Of a stretch of 64,000 nucleotides of DNA, positions 62,213-64,000 are shown piece after piece; within the stretch, counting starts at the first letter, position 1; the number at the start of each line of letters is the position of its first letter. The notes under the pieces are model-generated. The model made no database searches and was not told where the DNA came from. It saw nothing but the letters and a program-made list of their open reading frames with translations. The position numbers and the translations under genes were made by a program. This stretch comes from Brevibacterium permense (GTDB lineage Bacteria > Actinomycetota > Actinomycetes > Actinomycetales > Brevibacteriaceae): the NCBI RefSeq assembly GCF_025506275.1, contig NZ_QYCP01000086.1:62001-126000 (forward strand). Reading direction: 5' to 3'.

Positions 62213-63589
62213 ATGTCGAACTATCGTGTTGAGAATCCCGCCACCGGCGAAATCGTCGAGACCTTCCCCGAGGCAACGAATGCCGAGATCGAAGCCACCG
62301 TCACTGCCGCCCACGCCACCTACCTGACTTGGAAAGACACGGACATTCAGAAGCGGGCGTCGATTGTGCGCAGGGCTGCGGAGATCTTCCATGAACGCAA
62401 GGACGAACTCGCCAGGACGATCTCGGTGGAGATGGGCAAGTCGTATGCCGAGTCCGTTGACGAGGTCGAGTTCGCCGCCGACATCATCGACTACTACGGC
62501 GTCCACGGTCCCAGTCTGGCCACGGATTATCAGATCCCGTCGACCATCCCCGGCACCGCTCGGATCGAATCCCTGCCGGTCGGTGCTCTGCTGGGTGTGA
62601 TGCCGTGGAACTTCCCCTACTACCAGGTCGCCCGGTTCGCGGCCCCGAATCTGGTGCTGGGCAATACGATCATGCTCAAGCATGCCGATATCTGTGGGCG
62701 GTCGGCGTTGTTGATCGAGGAGATCTTCCGTGCCGCCGGTGTCCCCGCAGGCGGGTACTCCCACCTGTTTGCCACTCATGATCAGATCGCCTCGATCATT
62801 GCCGACCCCCGGGTTCAGGGAGTCTCTCTGACCGGGTCGGAGCGGGCGGGTGCGATCATCGGTGCCCAGGCGGGTCAGAATCTGAAGAAGGCGGTGTTGG
62901 AACTTGGTGGGATCGATCCGATGGTTGTTCTCGACGCCGACGATGTGGCCGCGGTGGCGCGTGAGGCGTGGGAGTTTCGGACGTATAACGCCGGGCAGGT
63001 GTGCAACTCGAACAAGCGGCTGATCGTCATGGATGACATCTATGACGACTTCGTTGCGGAACTCGTGAAACTCGGCACCGGACTCACTCCGGGGGATCCG
63101 ATGAATCTGGGTGAGGGTGAGTATGTGCCTCTATCGAGCCGTGCTGCTGCGAAGACCGTTGACGCGCAGGTGAGGAAAGCCGTTGCTGAAGGTGCTCGGG
63201 TGCTGATCGGTGGTGAGCTGGGTGAGGGTCCGGCGGCGTATTATGCACCGACGGTGCTCGTTGATGTGCCTCGGGGCTCGGAGTCGTATGGTGAGGAGAT
63301 CTTCGGCCCGGTGGCCACTGTGTTCAAGGTCTCCAGTGACGAGGAGGCTCTCGAGTTGGCCAATGATTGTGCCCTCGGTTTGGGTGGGTCGGTGTTCTCT
63401 GACGATGAGGGGCGTGCTGATCGTGTGGCGTCTCGTCTTGAGGTGGGGATGACGCATGTGAACACGATTGCTGCGGAGGCTGCTGAGTTGCCGTTCGGTG
63501 GAGTGAAGCGGTCTGGTTTCGGTCGTGAGATGGGGCCGATCGGGATGGGTGAGTTCGTCAACAAGCGCCTCCACTTCATCGCGAAATAG
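62213..63589 (+). CDS. NAD(P)-dependent succinate-semialdehyde dehydrogenase-like enzyme
   Basis: The 458-residue aldehyde dehydrogenase shows GVMPWNFPYYQVARFAAPNL, VSLTGSERAGAIIGAQAG, the catalytic Glu in KAVLELGGIDPMVVLDADD and the catalytic Cys in YNAGQVCNSNKRLIV. It is closest to the GabD/Sad group that oxidises succinate semialdehyde. The ATG at 62213 has GAAGGAGCAATC upstream. Codon choice changes within the gene: C-ending codons dominate before about 62640 and G/T-ending codons after. Confidence 0.92.
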   Translation: MSNYRVENPATGEIVETFPEATNAEIEATVTAAHATYLTWKDTDIQKRASIVRRAAEIFHERKDELARTISVEMGKSYAESVDEVEFAADIIDYYGVHGPSLATDYQIPSTIPGTARIESLPVGALLGVMPWNFPYYQVARFAAPNLVLGNTIMLKHADICGRSALLIEEIFRAAGVPAGGYSHLFATHDQIASIIADPRVQGVSLTGSERAGAIIGAQAGQNLKKAVLELGGIDPMVVLDADDVAAVAREAWEFRTYNAGQVCNSNKRLIVMDDIYDDFVAELVKLGTGLTPGDPMNLGEGEYVPLSSRAAAKTVDAQVRKAVAEGARVLIGGELGEGPAAYYAPTVLVDVPRGSESYGEEIFGPVATVFKVSSDEEALELANDCALGLGGSVFSDDEGRADRVASRLEVGMTHVNTIAAEAAELPFGGVKRSGFGREMGPIGMGEFVNKRLHFIAK

Positions 63590-63603
63590 GGCGTCCGCAG
63601 CTG

Positions 63604-63945
63604 TCAGGAAAAGGAGGGCTTGTCCACACTGGTCACTGTGGTAAGCAGGAATGCGCAGTCTTCCAGGGCAAGCACCGAGTGACGCTCATGGGTGAGGGTC
63701 CACAGTTCGCCGGCTCCGAACTCCCCCTGCACCTCCTCACCGAGTTCGACCCGAATGCTTCCGGCCAGCACCTGGATGCTCGCCGCAGGAGGCGAGTTGT
63801 GAGCGGGAAGTCGAACACCATCTGCCAGGGCGATCACTGTCTGGCGCAGTTCGCCGTCGTGGGCAACGAGTTCGGCGCTGCGCCCATTCTCACTTCTGCG
63901 CGCAAGTCCCATGTGGGTTTCGGTCAGTTCATTCAGGTCAGCCAC
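63604..63945 (-). CDS. Small cupin-like protein
   Basis: The 113-residue single-domain beta barrel reads DGVRLPAHNSPPAASIQVLA, GSIRVELGEEVQGEFGAGEL and LTHERHSVLALEDCAFLLTT, which fits a degenerate cupin with one or two His. The function is unknown. The GTG at 63945 has GAGGA upstream; the frame is open to 63978. The last 55 bp of the window hold nothing I can name. Confidence 0.7.
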   Translation of the reverse strand: MADLNELTETHMGLARRSENGRSAELVAHDGELRQTVIALADGVRLPAHNSPPAASIQVLAGSIRVELGEEVQGEFGAGELWTLTHERHSVLALEDCAFLLTTVTSVDKPSFS

Positions 63946-64000
63946 GTCAGTCCTCAGGGTTGTCGAAGTGTGACCCACGATACTCGAGAGCTGCTGCGAG

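Overview
The window comes from a high-GC Gram-positive bacterium (Actinobacteria). Gene content and order suggest a Micrococcales member of the Brevibacterium type; the genus is an inference. The first 28 kb carries two blocks that in most Actinobacteria lie close to oriC: trxB / pseudokinase / murJ / DUF6049 / NUDIX diverging from the CCA-adding enzyme, and PBP / GT87-like membrane protein / rpsF-ssb-rpsR-rplI followed by dnaB. The same order is known around Mycobacterium tuberculosis Rv3907-Rv3913 and Rv0050-Rv0058. Here about 10 kb of unrelated genes separates rplI from dnaB, no sigM lies between murJ and trxB, and the MurJ-associated pseudokinase is a separate gene.

Layout. 1-7.4 kb: cell-envelope block on the minus strand. 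7.5-10.8 kb: CCA enzyme and an acyl-CoA ligase. 11-17 kb: class A PBP, membrane glycosyltransferase candidate, ribosomal operon ending in a strong terminator. 17-27 kb: accessory genes (DUF488/DUF2945, ArgE-like deacetylase, methyltransferase, DUF445, ArsR-VOC pair, ABC transporter with two FtsX-type permeases). 27-33.4 kb: dnaB, a CmtR-type metal sensor with a truncated CDF exporter fused to a LysR remnant, HemD, a winged-helix protein, an SRPBCC remnant, a thioesterase. 33.4-36.5 kb: XRE/MmyB-type regulator, cupin, alcohol dehydrogenase, acetyltransferase. 36.5-41.5 kb: M20 amidohydrolase, AbgT transporter, isoaspartyl peptidase-like hydrolase and RpiR regulator; from about 37.9 kb the DNA looks poorer in GC. 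41.5-47.1 kb: HAD, two GNATs, cold-shock protein, LCP protein, thioredoxin, methyltransferase.

The most distinctive part is 47.2-61.9 kb, a nearly self-contained selenocysteine module. A formate dehydrogenase alpha subunit is read through an in-frame UGA (47794) followed at once by a SECIS-like hairpin. The beta subunit and an NrfD-type membrane subunit follow in overlapping frames. After an inserted amidohydrolase / MFS / TetR block come selD, tRNA-Sec (anticodon TCA), selA and selB, which is the full set needed to make and insert selenocysteine. The alpha subunit has an acidic tail of about 144 residues and the membrane subunit a basic Arg/Gly-rich N-terminus. The window ends with a succinate-semialdehyde dehydrogenase-like gene and a small cupin-like protein.

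A recurring feature is a TAnnnT box 6-7 bases before the ATG of at least thirteen genes, the layout of leaderless mRNAs. The same box lies 7 bases before the mature 5' end of tRNA-Sec. Several regulator genes carry good palindromic operator candidates (cmtR, arsR, rpiR, tetR). Three small families of intergenic repeats are present.
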